64,000 nt of DNA from JANQIO01 sp965229625 (GTDB lineage Bacteria; Pseudomonadota; Gammaproteobacteria; Pseudomonadales; Halieaceae): positions 1,789,534 to 1,853,533 of the forward strand of contig CBDDJJ010000002.1 in assembly GCA_965229625.1 (NCBI GenBank). The letters are read 5' to 3'. Below, piece after piece: positions 34,201 to 42,420 of this stretch (position 1 is its first letter; each line of letters begins with the position of its first letter). The notes under the pieces were generated by a model that was not told the origin of the DNA, did not search any database, and saw only the letters and a program-made list of their open reading frames with translations. A program made the translations under genes and the position numbers.

Positions 34201-36357
34201 CTAGCCCAGAACAATGCGCGGGTGCTTGCTCTTGGCCTCGCGCACTGCTCCGATCACAGCGGCCTGGTCGCCGGCATCCTGCAGGGCCGCCAGCAGTGCG
34301 CCACAGCTGCTTTCATTGACCGCAATCAGCAGCCCGCCACTGGTCTGTGGATCGCATAATAGCGGCGGAAAGGCATCCGCCGGCATCGCATTCTTGCGGC
34401 TCAATACCCGGTCAGCGAGCGCTGCCAGGTTCCCGGCGTGCAGGCTGCTGCGGAAGCCGGCCTGCAGCAGGGCAGCCACGCCCGGCAGGGCCGGCACCTC
34501 ACCCAGCACCGCCTGCTGTTTCCTGTCCAGCATCTCCAGGAGGTGGCCGGCCAGGCCAAAGCCGGTGATATCGGTACAGGCGCTGGCACCGAACTGCCGC
34601 GCCAGGCTGGCCGCCGAGCGGTTGCTGCGCAGCATGCTCTGGATAGCACCGGCCACGGCCTGCCCAGGGGCATCCCCGGTCATGGCGGCGGCGAACACCA
34701 CACCGGTACCCAGCGGCTTGGTCAGTATCAGTTGGTCCCCCTCGGCAGCACCGGCCTTGCCCAGAGCGGGACCTTCCGCAAGGCTGCCGTTCACGGCGAG
34801 ACCCAGGGAAAGCTCCGCACCTTCCATGCTGTGACCACCCACCAGCGCACAGTTGGCGGCCGCCAGTTCCTGCACCAGGCCACCCAGCAACTGTTCCAGT
34901 TCACGGCGCTGCAAATCCGCGGCCGCATAGGGTAGGCAGACATGCACCTGGGCCGAGTGTGGCGCGGCGCCCATGGCGTAGATATCACTGAGGGCGTGCA
35001 GGGCAGTGATGCGACCCATCAACCAGGGATCCGGCAGGAACTCTCGGAGGGTGTCGACGGTTTGTACCAGGCTGTCGGTGGGCCAGTCGATGACAGCGGC
35101 ATCATCCCGCAGGCGTTTGAGAGAGACCGAGCCGGGATGCTTGCCGGCGACATTGGCGAGAGCCTGGCGCAGCACGTCCGAGGAGAGTTTTGCACCGCAC
35201 CCGCCACAATGCATTTCCTCGCCGGGTGCCGCTGGAACCATCGGTGGCGGCGCTTCCTCAAACTGGGCCATGAACTTGCGATCGATGCGGTCCTTCCAGC
35301 GCCAGGCCCAGGCGCCACTGGCGCAGAACGGGCCTTTATCCGCCACCGCCACGCGGCCGCCAAGGGACAGCAAGGAGAGAAAGCGGCGCTGGGGCCGGTG
35401 TTGCCTGAGGCCCTGGCCCGCAATCGCCGCCGCCAGGTTGTGCGCCAGCACCGGCGCCTGGCGCACGGCGTATACGCCGGCGCGGGGCCGGGGATGTTCC
35501 CGCTGCATGGCCACATCACCCGTTGCAAACACGTCGGATTCGCCAACCACTTGCAGGTCATCTTCTACCAGCAGGAAGCCGCGCTCATCGGTTTCAAAGC
35601 CGGTGTCCGCCAACCAGTTCACCGGCACTACACCAGTACACCAGATAAGTTCATCGCAGTATTCGGAGGCGCCGCCACACTCCACCGAAGCCTCCGTCAC
35701 GCGCGTTACCCGGCTGTTCTCGAGCAGCTCGATCCTGTTTGTCTCCAGGTGTCGGCGCACGATGCCCTGGGCGCGACGGTTGTAACCAGGCAGCAGGCTG
35801 TCGCCGGACAGCAGGCCGATATCGGCGGCATCCCCCAGCCGAAAACGCATCGCCAGTGCCAGCTCGACGCTGCCGGCACCACCGCCCACCAGCAGGATGC
35901 GCGGCTCACTACCCTTTCGCACTCGCGCCTCCAGGGCCTGCCAGCGCTGGTAGAAGCTGCCTACCGGTTTGACCGGCACCGCGTGTTCACGGGCGCCCGG
36001 CACCGAGAGTTCCGGTTGAGCACCGATATTGATCGACAACAGGTCGTATTCCAGCGCGGGACGGCCCGCCAGCGACACCAGCCGGCGCTTGCGATCAATA
36101 CCGGTAGCCGCGGCCTGGATGAAGCGGATGCCACGGGCACTGCAGAATCGGCGCAGATCGATATGGGCGTCTTCGAAGCCATAGTGTCCCGCGACCAGGC
36201 CGGGAAGCATGCCCGAGTAGGGCGCAAAGTCGGTATCGCTCACCAGCGTGATGCGGGTGGCTGGCGGCGGCTTCATGGCCAGCATCCGCAACGCCAGGGC
36301 GTGGGTGTGGCCACCCCCCAGCAGCACCAGGTCGCGAACGGGTTCTGCGGACGTCAC
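34201..36357 (-). CDS. selD: Selenide, water dikinase SelD fused to an NADH-dehydrogenase-like domain
   Basis: 718 residues, about twice normal SelD. Residues 1-360 are a pyridine-nucleotide-disulfide oxidoreductase-type domain (LLGGGHTHALALRM, SGMLPGLVAGHY, LLVGGGAGSVELAL, VFATGDVA). Residues about 380-718 are SelD, with the active-site segment C384-GGC387-GAK followed by DDAAVID and GGHSMEGAELSLG. SelD makes selenophosphate from selenide and ATP; the fused flavoprotein may supply reduced selenium. This fusion is known in diverse bacteria. It overlaps selU by four bases, so the two are coupled. Confidence 0.95.
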   Translation of the reverse strand: MTSAEPVRDLVLLGGGHTHALALRMLAMKPPPATRITLVSDTDFAPYSGMLPGLVAGHYGFEDAHIDLRRFCSARGIRFIQAAATGIDRKRRLVSLAGRPALEYDLLSINIGAQPELSVPGAREHAVPVKPVGSFYQRWQALEARVRKGSEPRILLVGGGAGSVELALAMRFRLGDAADIGLLSGDSLLPGYNRRAQGIVRRHLETNRIELLENSRVTRVTEASVECGGASEYCDELIWCTGVVPVNWLADTGFETDERGFLLVEDDLQVVGESDVFATGDVAMQREHPRPRAGVYAVRQAPVLAHNLAAAIAGQGLRQHRPQRRFLSLLSLGGRVAVADKGPFCASGAWAWRWKDRIDRKFMAQFEEAPPPMVPAAPGEEMHCGGCGAKLSSDVLRQALANVAGKHPGSVSLKRLRDDAAVIDWPTDSLVQTVDTLREFLPDPWLMGRITALHALSDIYAMGAAPHSAQVHVCLPYAAADLQRRELEQLLGGLVQELAAANCALVGGHSMEGAELSLGLAVNGSLAEGPALGKAGAAEGDQLILTKPLGTGVVFAAAMTGDAPGQAVAGAIQSMLRSNRSAASLARQFGASACTDITGFGLAGHLLEMLDRKQQAVLGEVPALPGVAALLQAGFRSSLHAGNLAALADRVLSRKNAMPADAFPPLLCDPQTSGGLLIAVNESSCGALLAALQDAGDQAAVIGAVREAKSKHPRIVLG

Positions 36358-37436
36358 TGGGTAGCGAGTTCCCTGGCCCGGGCGATGATGTCTTCGCGGC
36401 TGCCCGCGGCCAACACCTCGCCTTCCCGTTGCGCGATCTGGTAGTCGTACATGGGATCATAGTATTTCACCAGCAGCAGCTCGATCCAGCGCCGGTGCTG
36501 TACATTGTCTCGGCGGGCAAAGGCCTCTTGCATGAGCTTGTCTATCTCAACGTAAAGCACCCCGCCCAGGCGCTTGCGCACCCGCGCCAGGCCCTCGCGC
36601 AGGTGCTCCTCGTGGTGCTTCGCGCCAGCTTCGCCGTGACGATCGGCGTAGCGTTGACCCAGGTCGATCAGGTAGTCGTCGAAGATGACCTCTACCCGCG
36701 ATGCCAGCGATTCCTCCACCACCAGCAGCGGCGAGGCGCGCATGCTCTCCCGCAGAGCCTGCGGCAGGGAGAGGCGGCCAATCAGCTTGCCCTCATCCTC
36801 CAGCACCACGGCGTCACCCGTGCTGAGCCCGCGCAGCAGGGCGATGCTGAGCGCGTTTTCAAAATCGATCTGGCTGGGCTGCGGATCAAGCAGGCGCCCG
36901 AAACTGGAACCCCGGTGCCGTGCCAGGCCCTCGAGGTCCACGGCGCGTTCAAGCGCTTCAATGACCCGGGTCTTGCCGGTGCCGGTCTTGCCCGCTACCA
37001 GCAGGAAGCGGGCCGCGACCGCGGAGCGTTCCAGCTCGTCCAGCAGGAAACGGCGCATGGCCTTGTAGCCGCCCAGTAACAGGGGGTAGTCCATGCCCGC
37101 CTCGCGCATCCACTGCCGGGCCGTAGAGGAACGCAAGCCACCGCGAAAACAATACAGGTAACCCTCCGGATGCTGACGGGCAAACTCGCACCAGGCCTGG
37201 ATGCGAGCCTCGCGGGTGGCGCCAGACACCAACCGGTGGCCCAGTTCGATGGCAGCCGCCTGCCCGGACTGCTTGTAGCAGATTCCGACTTCGTGACGCT
37301 CAGCATCGGTCATCAACGGCAGGTTGGTGGCGTTGGGGAAAGCGCCGTGGGAGAACTCCACCGGCGCGCGGGTGTCCAACAGCGGCGCATTGGCCAGGAA
37401 CAGGGCCCGGTAATCCGCCGTGTCTTCCCGGGCCAC
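36354..37436 (-). CDS. mnmH: tRNA 2-selenouridine synthase SelU/MnmH
   Basis: 360 residues. The N-terminal rhodanese domain has the catalytic C96 in YCFRGGLRS, and the P-loop domain has GKTGTGKT at 149-156. The enzyme replaces the sulfur of 2-thiouridine at the wobble position of Lys/Glu/Gln tRNAs with selenium, using selenophosphate, via a geranylated intermediate. The gene directly precedes and overlaps selD, whose product makes the donor. Family length is normal. It lies five bases after the rdgC stop, so rdgC-mnmH-selD may be one transcript. Confidence 0.95.
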   Translation of the reverse strand: MAREDTADYRALFLANAPLLDTRAPVEFSHGAFPNATNLPLMTDAERHEVGICYKQSGQAAAIELGHRLVSGATREARIQAWCEFARQHPEGYLYCFRGGLRSSTARQWMREAGMDYPLLLGGYKAMRRFLLDELERSAVAARFLLVAGKTGTGKTRVIEALERAVDLEGLARHRGSSFGRLLDPQPSQIDFENALSIALLRGLSTGDAVVLEDEGKLIGRLSLPQALRESMRASPLLVVEESLASRVEVIFDDYLIDLGQRYADRHGEAGAKHHEEHLREGLARVRKRLGGVLYVEIDKLMQEAFARRDNVQHRRWIELLLVKYYDPMYDYQIAQREGEVLAAGSREDIIARARELATQ

Positions 37437-37441
37437 GGGCG

Positions 37442-38353
37442 CTACTGCTCGACGGCCTCGCCGCCAAACAGCTCCATCACGCGATCCTGCAGGCCGCTGA
37501 CCACGTCAGTCATCAGCGCGAAATCGGCATCCAGCCGGGCCAGTGGATCGGCCTCGGCGACATCGTCATTCTCGGCTACCAGCTCGTCGGCAAACTTGAG
37601 CCGCCGCAGTACCAGGTCTTCGCACAGCAAGAGGCTCAACTTCTCGTCCCACTCAAGGGCCAGCCGCACGACCTGTTTGCCCGCCTGCAGGTGGATCTCG
37701 ACTTCTTCACTGTCGAGTTCGACTCCGCGGCAACGCACGACGCCGCCGTCTTCACCGAGATCGCGCATTTCACAGTCGCTGCCGAGCGCAAGGTCGCCGG
37801 GCAGGTTACTGTGAGCGAGCCAGCCGGTCATGGCCGCGGCTGGAGAGTGTTTTACCTGCGGCAATAGCAGCGGCAGGCTGCCGATGCACTCGCGCAGCAG
37901 GTTGACCACTTCTTCGGCGCGCCCGGCGGACGCGGCGTCCACAAAGATCCAGTTGCTGCGAGTGTCGATATAGGCATACACCAGGTTCGAGCGGGTGAAA
38001 GCCCGCGGCAGGCAATCCTGCACGATCTCGTCCTTGAGCTGCAGGCGCTCCTTCCGGTAGACCTTGCGTGCCTGTTCTTTCTCGATAGCGCTGATGCGCT
38101 CAGTCAGCTGCTCGCGCACCACGGTAGAGGGCAGCAACTTTTCCTCTCTGCGCAGGCACAGCAGGAAGCGGCCGCCGGCCGCGTGCACCAGGGTTTCCGT
38201 TTCCTCCCCCAGCGGCGGCACCCAGCCCAGTGACACGGGCTGCGATTTACCGCAGGGCGTGAACACGGCAGCCACGAGTTGTTGCTCGAGTTGCTCGGCG
38301 GATAGATCGAAGGGGCTGGTCAGGCGGTAGGCCCGCAGGTTCTTGAACCACAT
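37442..38353 (-). CDS. rdgC: Recombination-associated protein RdgC
   Basis: 303 residues from ATG 38353, the length of the E. coli protein. It starts MWFKNLRAYRLTSPF, the canonical RdgC start, and contains SLGWVPPLG and RFLLCLRREEKLLPS. RdgC forms a ring-shaped dimer on double-stranded DNA and limits RecA filament activity. The frame is open to 38440, but the extra 29 residues are not part of the family. Confidence 0.96.
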   Translation of the reverse strand: MWFKNLRAYRLTSPFDLSAEQLEQQLVAAVFTPCGKSQPVSLGWVPPLGEETETLVHAAGGRFLLCLRREEKLLPSTVVREQLTERISAIEKEQARKVYRKERLQLKDEIVQDCLPRAFTRSNLVYAYIDTRSNWIFVDAASAGRAEEVVNLLRECIGSLPLLLPQVKHSPAAAMTGWLAHSNLPGDLALGSDCEMRDLGEDGGVVRCRGVELDSEEVEIHLQAGKQVVRLALEWDEKLSLLLCEDLVLRRLKFADELVAENDDVAEADPLARLDADFALMTDVVSGLQDRVMELFGGEAVEQ

Positions 38354-38526
38354 AGAAGCGACAGTAATTAGCGAAGGAAGGGGCGGGATTGTACCGGAGC
38401 GAGGCCGCTTTGGCATAAATTGTCGGCCACCGTACAACATTTTGGCCCCGCTGCCACAGGCGGCGCTTGTTGGCGGATTTTGATGCCGTTTTAATGCCTG
38501 TGAGCACCCGAACGCGCGGCCTTACC

Positions 38527-40038
38527 ATGAGCGACAAGACCACACCCACCCAGCCCAGGCGCCTTGCCGATGTCACCCACTGGGACATGGAAACCGATGT
38601 GGCCGTGGTCGGCTTTGGCGGCGCCGGCGGCTGTGCAGCCATCGAGGCTGCTGACGCCGGGGCCGAGGTGATCATCTTCGAATTGGCCAGCGCGGCCGGT
38701 GGCTCGACCGCCCTGTCCAGCGCCGAAATCTACATGGGGGGCAGCGGTGGCACCCGGGTCCAGAAAGCCGCCGGCTTTGAGGACAGCACCGAGGCCATGT
38801 TCACCTATATGATGATGGCGGCGGGTCGACTGGCTGACGAAGCCAAAATCCACAACTATTGCGAAAAAAGTGCCGCCCACTTTGACTGGCTGGTGGAGCT
38901 CGGCGTGCCTTTCAAGGACAGCTTCCACGAAGAGCGCGCCATGATGTGCCTGACCGACGATGGCCTGTTATACACCGGCAGCGAGAACGCCTGGCCTTTC
39001 AATGAACAGGCGGTGCCCGCGCCGCGGGGTCATAACCTGTATGTGGAGGGCGACAACGGCGGGCCGCTGTTCATGAAGATCGTCGGGGAGAACGTGGAGC
39101 GCCGCGACAACATCCAGACGATCTTCGAGGCCCGGGCACTGACCCTGGTGGCCGACGACCGCAACCAGGTGCACGGCCTGGTGGTGCGTATCGACCAGCA
39201 GGAAGTCACCGTCAAGGCCCGCGGCGGTGTCGTGCTTTGCGCCGGCGGCTTCGTGATGAACGAGGAGATGGTGAAGAAGTACGCGCCGCGCCTGACCGAG
39301 GGGAGTTATGCGCTCGGTAACCCCGGCGACACTGGCAGCGGCATCCTGATGGGCATGGGTGTGGGCGCCGCCGCCATCAATATGCAGGAAGGCTTTATCA
39401 CACTGCCCTACTATCCCCCGGCCTCCATCACCTACGGCCTGGTGATCAACGACAAGGCCCAGCGCGTCATCAACGAGGATGTCTACCACTCCCGGCTGGG
39501 GAACGCGATTCTCAGGGACAATGCGGAACGGCACTACTTTGTTCTGACCGTTGAGCAGTACGGCGACTACGAAAACGCCAGCTGGATGGGCGCGCCGGTC
39601 GCCGGCACCGGCGAGACGGTGCGGGAGCTCGAGGAGGAGCTGGGTCTGCCAGAGGGTTCACTGGTCGCCACTATCGAGCAGTACAACCACTTCGCGGCGC
39701 GTGGTGAGGACCCCTTCTTCCACAAGTCACGGGACTGGTTGCAAGTAATGGAACCGCCGCTGGTGGCACTGGATGTCACACCCGGCCGGGGGTCCTACTG
39801 GCCCTACTTCACCCTGGGGGGCCTGGACACCTTGCCCAGCGGCGAGGTGGTGGACCCGCTGCGCGCCGTGGTGCCCGGGCTGTACGCCGCCGGCCGTACC
39901 GCCTGCGGCGTGGTGCGCAATGCCGAGGGCTATTCCAGTGGCATGTCCATCGGTGACGCCACTTTCAGCGGTCGCCTGGCGGGACGCAGCGCGGCCCGGC
40001 GCGCGCTGAACGACTCCGACGCTACGCACGCCGCCTGA
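38527..40038 (+). CDS. FAD-dependent oxidoreductase (fumarate reductase/3-oxosteroid-dehydrogenase superfamily)
   Basis: 503 residues from ATG 38527. The dinucleotide-binding motif GFGGAGG is at 29-35, followed by the second FAD contact (ELASAAGGSTALSSAEIYMGG). The C-terminal end has LGGLDTLPSGEVVDP and GLYAAGRTACGVV, typical of the FAD_binding_2 superfamily that covers fumarate reductases, 3-ketosteroid dehydrogenases and urocanate reductases. Substrate not decided. No clear ribosome-binding site is seen; an in-frame ATG at 38494 is an alternative start. The VOC gene follows 44 bp downstream. Confidence 0.88.
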   Translation: MSDKTTPTQPRRLADVTHWDMETDVAVVGFGGAGGCAAIEAADAGAEVIIFELASAAGGSTALSSAEIYMGGSGGTRVQKAAGFEDSTEAMFTYMMMAAGRLADEAKIHNYCEKSAAHFDWLVELGVPFKDSFHEERAMMCLTDDGLLYTGSENAWPFNEQAVPAPRGHNLYVEGDNGGPLFMKIVGENVERRDNIQTIFEARALTLVADDRNQVHGLVVRIDQQEVTVKARGGVVLCAGGFVMNEEMVKKYAPRLTEGSYALGNPGDTGSGILMGMGVGAAAINMQEGFITLPYYPPASITYGLVINDKAQRVINEDVYHSRLGNAILRDNAERHYFVLTVEQYGDYENASWMGAPVAGTGETVRELEEELGLPEGSLVATIEQYNHFAARGEDPFFHKSRDWLQVMEPPLVALDVTPGRGSYWPYFTLGGLDTLPSGEVVDPLRAVVPGLYAAGRTACGVVRNAEGYSSGMSIGDATFSGRLAGRSAARRALNDSDATHAA

Positions 40039-40082
40039 AAACTCGCTACACTCCCTGCACTTTTTTGCGCTGGGAGAGTTTG

Positions 40083-40523
40083 ATGGAATACCTGCACACC
40101 ATGATCCGCGCCAGCGACCTGGACGCGACCCTGGATTTCTTCTGCAACAAGCTGGGTCTGCAGGAGGTCAACCGCTACGACAGCGAAGCGGGTCGCTTCA
40201 CCCTGGTGTTTCTGGCGGCGCCGGGCGATGTGGCAATGGCCGAAGAAGCCAAGCGCCCACTGGTCGAGATCACCTATAACTGGGACCCCGAGGAATACAC
40301 CGGCGGCCGCAACTTCGGCCACCTGGCCTACCGGGTGGACGATATCTACGCCACCTGCCAGCGGCTGATGGACAGTGGTGTCACCATCAACCGCCCGCCC
40401 CGCGACGGACACATGGCCTTCGTGCGCTCACCCGATGGGATATCGATAGAACTGCTCCAGAAAGGTCAGTCACTGCCGCCGCAGGAGCCCTGGCAGTCCA
40501 TGCAAAACACCGGCGAGTGGTAA
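40083..40523 (+). CDS. Glyoxalase I-like VOC-family protein
   Basis: 146 residues from ATG 40083, preceded by GGGAGA. The two beta-alpha-beta-beta-beta modules of the vicinal-oxygen-chelate fold are visible: MEYLHTMIRASDLDATLDFF with the first metal His, and NFGHLAYRVDDIYA with the second, ending in SPDGISIELLQKG with the last metal Glu. This resembles lactoylglutathione lyase (GloA), which isomerises the methylglyoxal-glutathione adduct, but related VOC enzymes with other substrates cannot be excluded. Confidence 0.85.
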   Translation: MEYLHTMIRASDLDATLDFFCNKLGLQEVNRYDSEAGRFTLVFLAAPGDVAMAEEAKRPLVEITYNWDPEEYTGGRNFGHLAYRVDDIYATCQRLMDSGVTINRPPRDGHMAFVRSPDGISIELLQKGQSLPPQEPWQSMQNTGEW

Positions 40524-40533
40524 GGGTGAGAGG

Positions 40534-40550
40534 GCGCCGCCGCGCGGCGC
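40534..40550. terminator. G+C hairpin between convergent genes (possible bidirectional terminator)
   Basis: A perfect seven-base stem GCGCCGC/GCGGCGC with a three-base loop lies in the 29-bp gap between convergent VOC and DUF885 genes. There is no T-run on either side, so intrinsic termination is uncertain. Confidence 0.35.
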
Positions 40551-40552
40551 AG

Positions 40553-42373
40553 CTACTCTTCCATCAGTTCCCGGCGTAGCAGCGGCAGGGAGACCGGGCC
40601 GGTAGCAAGCACCTGGTCGTGGAATGCCTTCAGGTCGAAGGCTTCCCCGCGGGCCGCTTTCAGGTCGGCGCGCAGTTGCACTATGGCGTCCATCCCCAGC
40701 TTGTAGGACAGGGCCTGGCCCGGCCACGCCATGTAGCGCAGCGCCTCTGACCGCATGCCGTCCTCTCCGCGGCCGGTGGTCTCCACCATGTAGTCCACCG
40801 CCTGCTCGAGGCTCCAGCGCTTGTCGTGCAGGCCGGTATCCACCACCAGCCGAACAGCCCGGAACAGCTCTGCCTGCAAACGCCCGAGATCACCCCGGGG
40901 ATCTTCTGCATATACGCCCATCTCGGCAGCCAGTTGTTCCGCATAGAGCGCCCAGCCCTCGCTGTACGCGTTGACGAAATTGACTCGCCACAGGGTTGGC
41001 CTGGCGCGCTGTTCCAGAGCGAGCGCTTCCTGCAGGTGATGCCCGGGTACCGCCTCGTGATACACAAGGGTAGGCATGCTGAAGCGGCTGACCTGGTCGA
41101 CGCTGCGCAGGTTGACCCAGAAGACGCCGGGGCCGCTGCCATCCACCGGCGGATTGGTGTAATACGCCAGCGGCGCGCCATGTTGCAGCGCCTCCGGCAC
41201 TGGCCGCACCTCCAGTGGCGCCGCCGGCAAGCGGCCAAAATACTCTGGCAACCTGGCCTCCATGCCTTTGGCCAGTTGCCGCAGCGAGCCCAACAGTTCT
41301 TCGCGACCGGCATCGCTGTCTTCGAAACGCGCTCCCTCCGCTGCGCCGAGTCGCTGCATGCGCTCGCCGACACTGCCATCGGAAAAACCCTGCTGGCGCA
41401 GCAGGGCGTCCATCTCGGCGCTGATGCGCGCCACCTCGGCCAGGCCTCTTTCATGTACCTCGGCCGGGCTCATGTCCGTGCCCGCCTCAATTCGCAGTGA
41501 GGCCAGGTAAAAGCGTTCACCCAGCGGACGCGCCCAGAGACCGGCCGATGCGGACGATTCCCGCAGCCGGTCGCGCACGTTCTGGATAGCATTACGGTAA
41601 GCGGGATAGACCATGCGCAGCATGACGGCTATGGCTTCATTACGCGCCCTCGCCCGATCCTCATCCGTCAGCTCATCACTGGCATCCATCTTCTCCACCA
41701 GTTTCACGACCAGCTCATGGTCCTGCACGGGAGGCGCCACAAACGCCTCGAGTCCTACCAGGGCAGCATCGAGTACGGCCGTGGGTGGCATCCAGCCGGC
41801 ATTGGCATCCTTGTTGAAGGTATCCAGCACACCGGCCACCAGCGGAGATATCGCCCACAGGCGACGCAGGTAGTCACCGACTTCTTCGCTGGTCTCGGCA
41901 GGTTGGAACTCAGCGATCACCTGTGGCACGACCACCAGTGGACCGCCCACCTGGTTGATGACATAGGGTCGATGGCGACCGTAGTTGTCTATGTAGCCAA
42001 AGGGAAGCTCACTGTCGCCGAGGTAATTCGTGTAGATATCCCGCATGGCGTTGCGGGTCAGTGAATCCATCGAGCTTGCCGGCAGCGCATCCAGCTCCCG
42101 TTGCATGCGACGCATATCACGGCGCCAGCGCGCCAGGTGCGGCTTGCCGTAATCCCCCACGGCATCTTCCACCCTGGCCCCCACATCGGAGTCTCTAAGC
42201 CCAAACTGCGTCGTCTGCACCGGGCGCGACCGGAGCACCTGCATGGTGTGCTTGGCAAGCATCACCTGGGCATCGGGACCCAGGCTATCCGGGCTGCCAC
42301 CCGACCCGCTGCAGGCAGTAATTGCCGCCATTGTTCCAGCCAGCAGTGCTGGCAGGCCCATCGATGAACGCAT
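40553..42373 (-). CDS. DUF885-family lipoprotein (predicted metallopeptidase-like)
   Basis: 606 residues from ATG 42373 with AAGGAG seven to eight bases upstream. A lipobox ITAC (Cys21) indicates a lipoprotein. The DUF885 core carries HEAVPGHH at 439-446, the HExxxGH-like motif of this family, plus the downstream NAYSEGWALYAE that supplies another likely metal ligand. Proteins of this family are thought to be zinc peptidases or carboxypeptidases. It lies 47 bp after the M50-HlyD gene on the same strand, so it could be read through from the secretion cluster, but nothing links the functions directly. Confidence 0.88.
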   Translation of the reverse strand: MRSSMGLPALLAGTMAAITACSGSGGSPDSLGPDAQVMLAKHTMQVLRSRPVQTTQFGLRDSDVGARVEDAVGDYGKPHLARWRRDMRRMQRELDALPASSMDSLTRNAMRDIYTNYLGDSELPFGYIDNYGRHRPYVINQVGGPLVVVPQVIAEFQPAETSEEVGDYLRRLWAISPLVAGVLDTFNKDANAGWMPPTAVLDAALVGLEAFVAPPVQDHELVVKLVEKMDASDELTDEDRARARNEAIAVMLRMVYPAYRNAIQNVRDRLRESSASAGLWARPLGERFYLASLRIEAGTDMSPAEVHERGLAEVARISAEMDALLRQQGFSDGSVGERMQRLGAAEGARFEDSDAGREELLGSLRQLAKGMEARLPEYFGRLPAAPLEVRPVPEALQHGAPLAYYTNPPVDGSGPGVFWVNLRSVDQVSRFSMPTLVYHEAVPGHHLQEALALEQRARPTLWRVNFVNAYSEGWALYAEQLAAEMGVYAEDPRGDLGRLQAELFRAVRLVVDTGLHDKRWSLEQAVDYMVETTGRGEDGMRSEALRYMAWPGQALSYKLGMDAIVQLRADLKAARGEAFDLKAFHDQVLATGPVSLPLLRRELMEE

Positions 42374-42420
42374 TCCATCGCTCCTTTTTGCTTATTCCAG
42401 GGTTCGCAAATGTCCGGCAG

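Noticed and set aside
34942..36444. 500-residue plus-strand frame
   Set aside because: Antisense to the SelD fusion, whose motifs are intact across the same interval.
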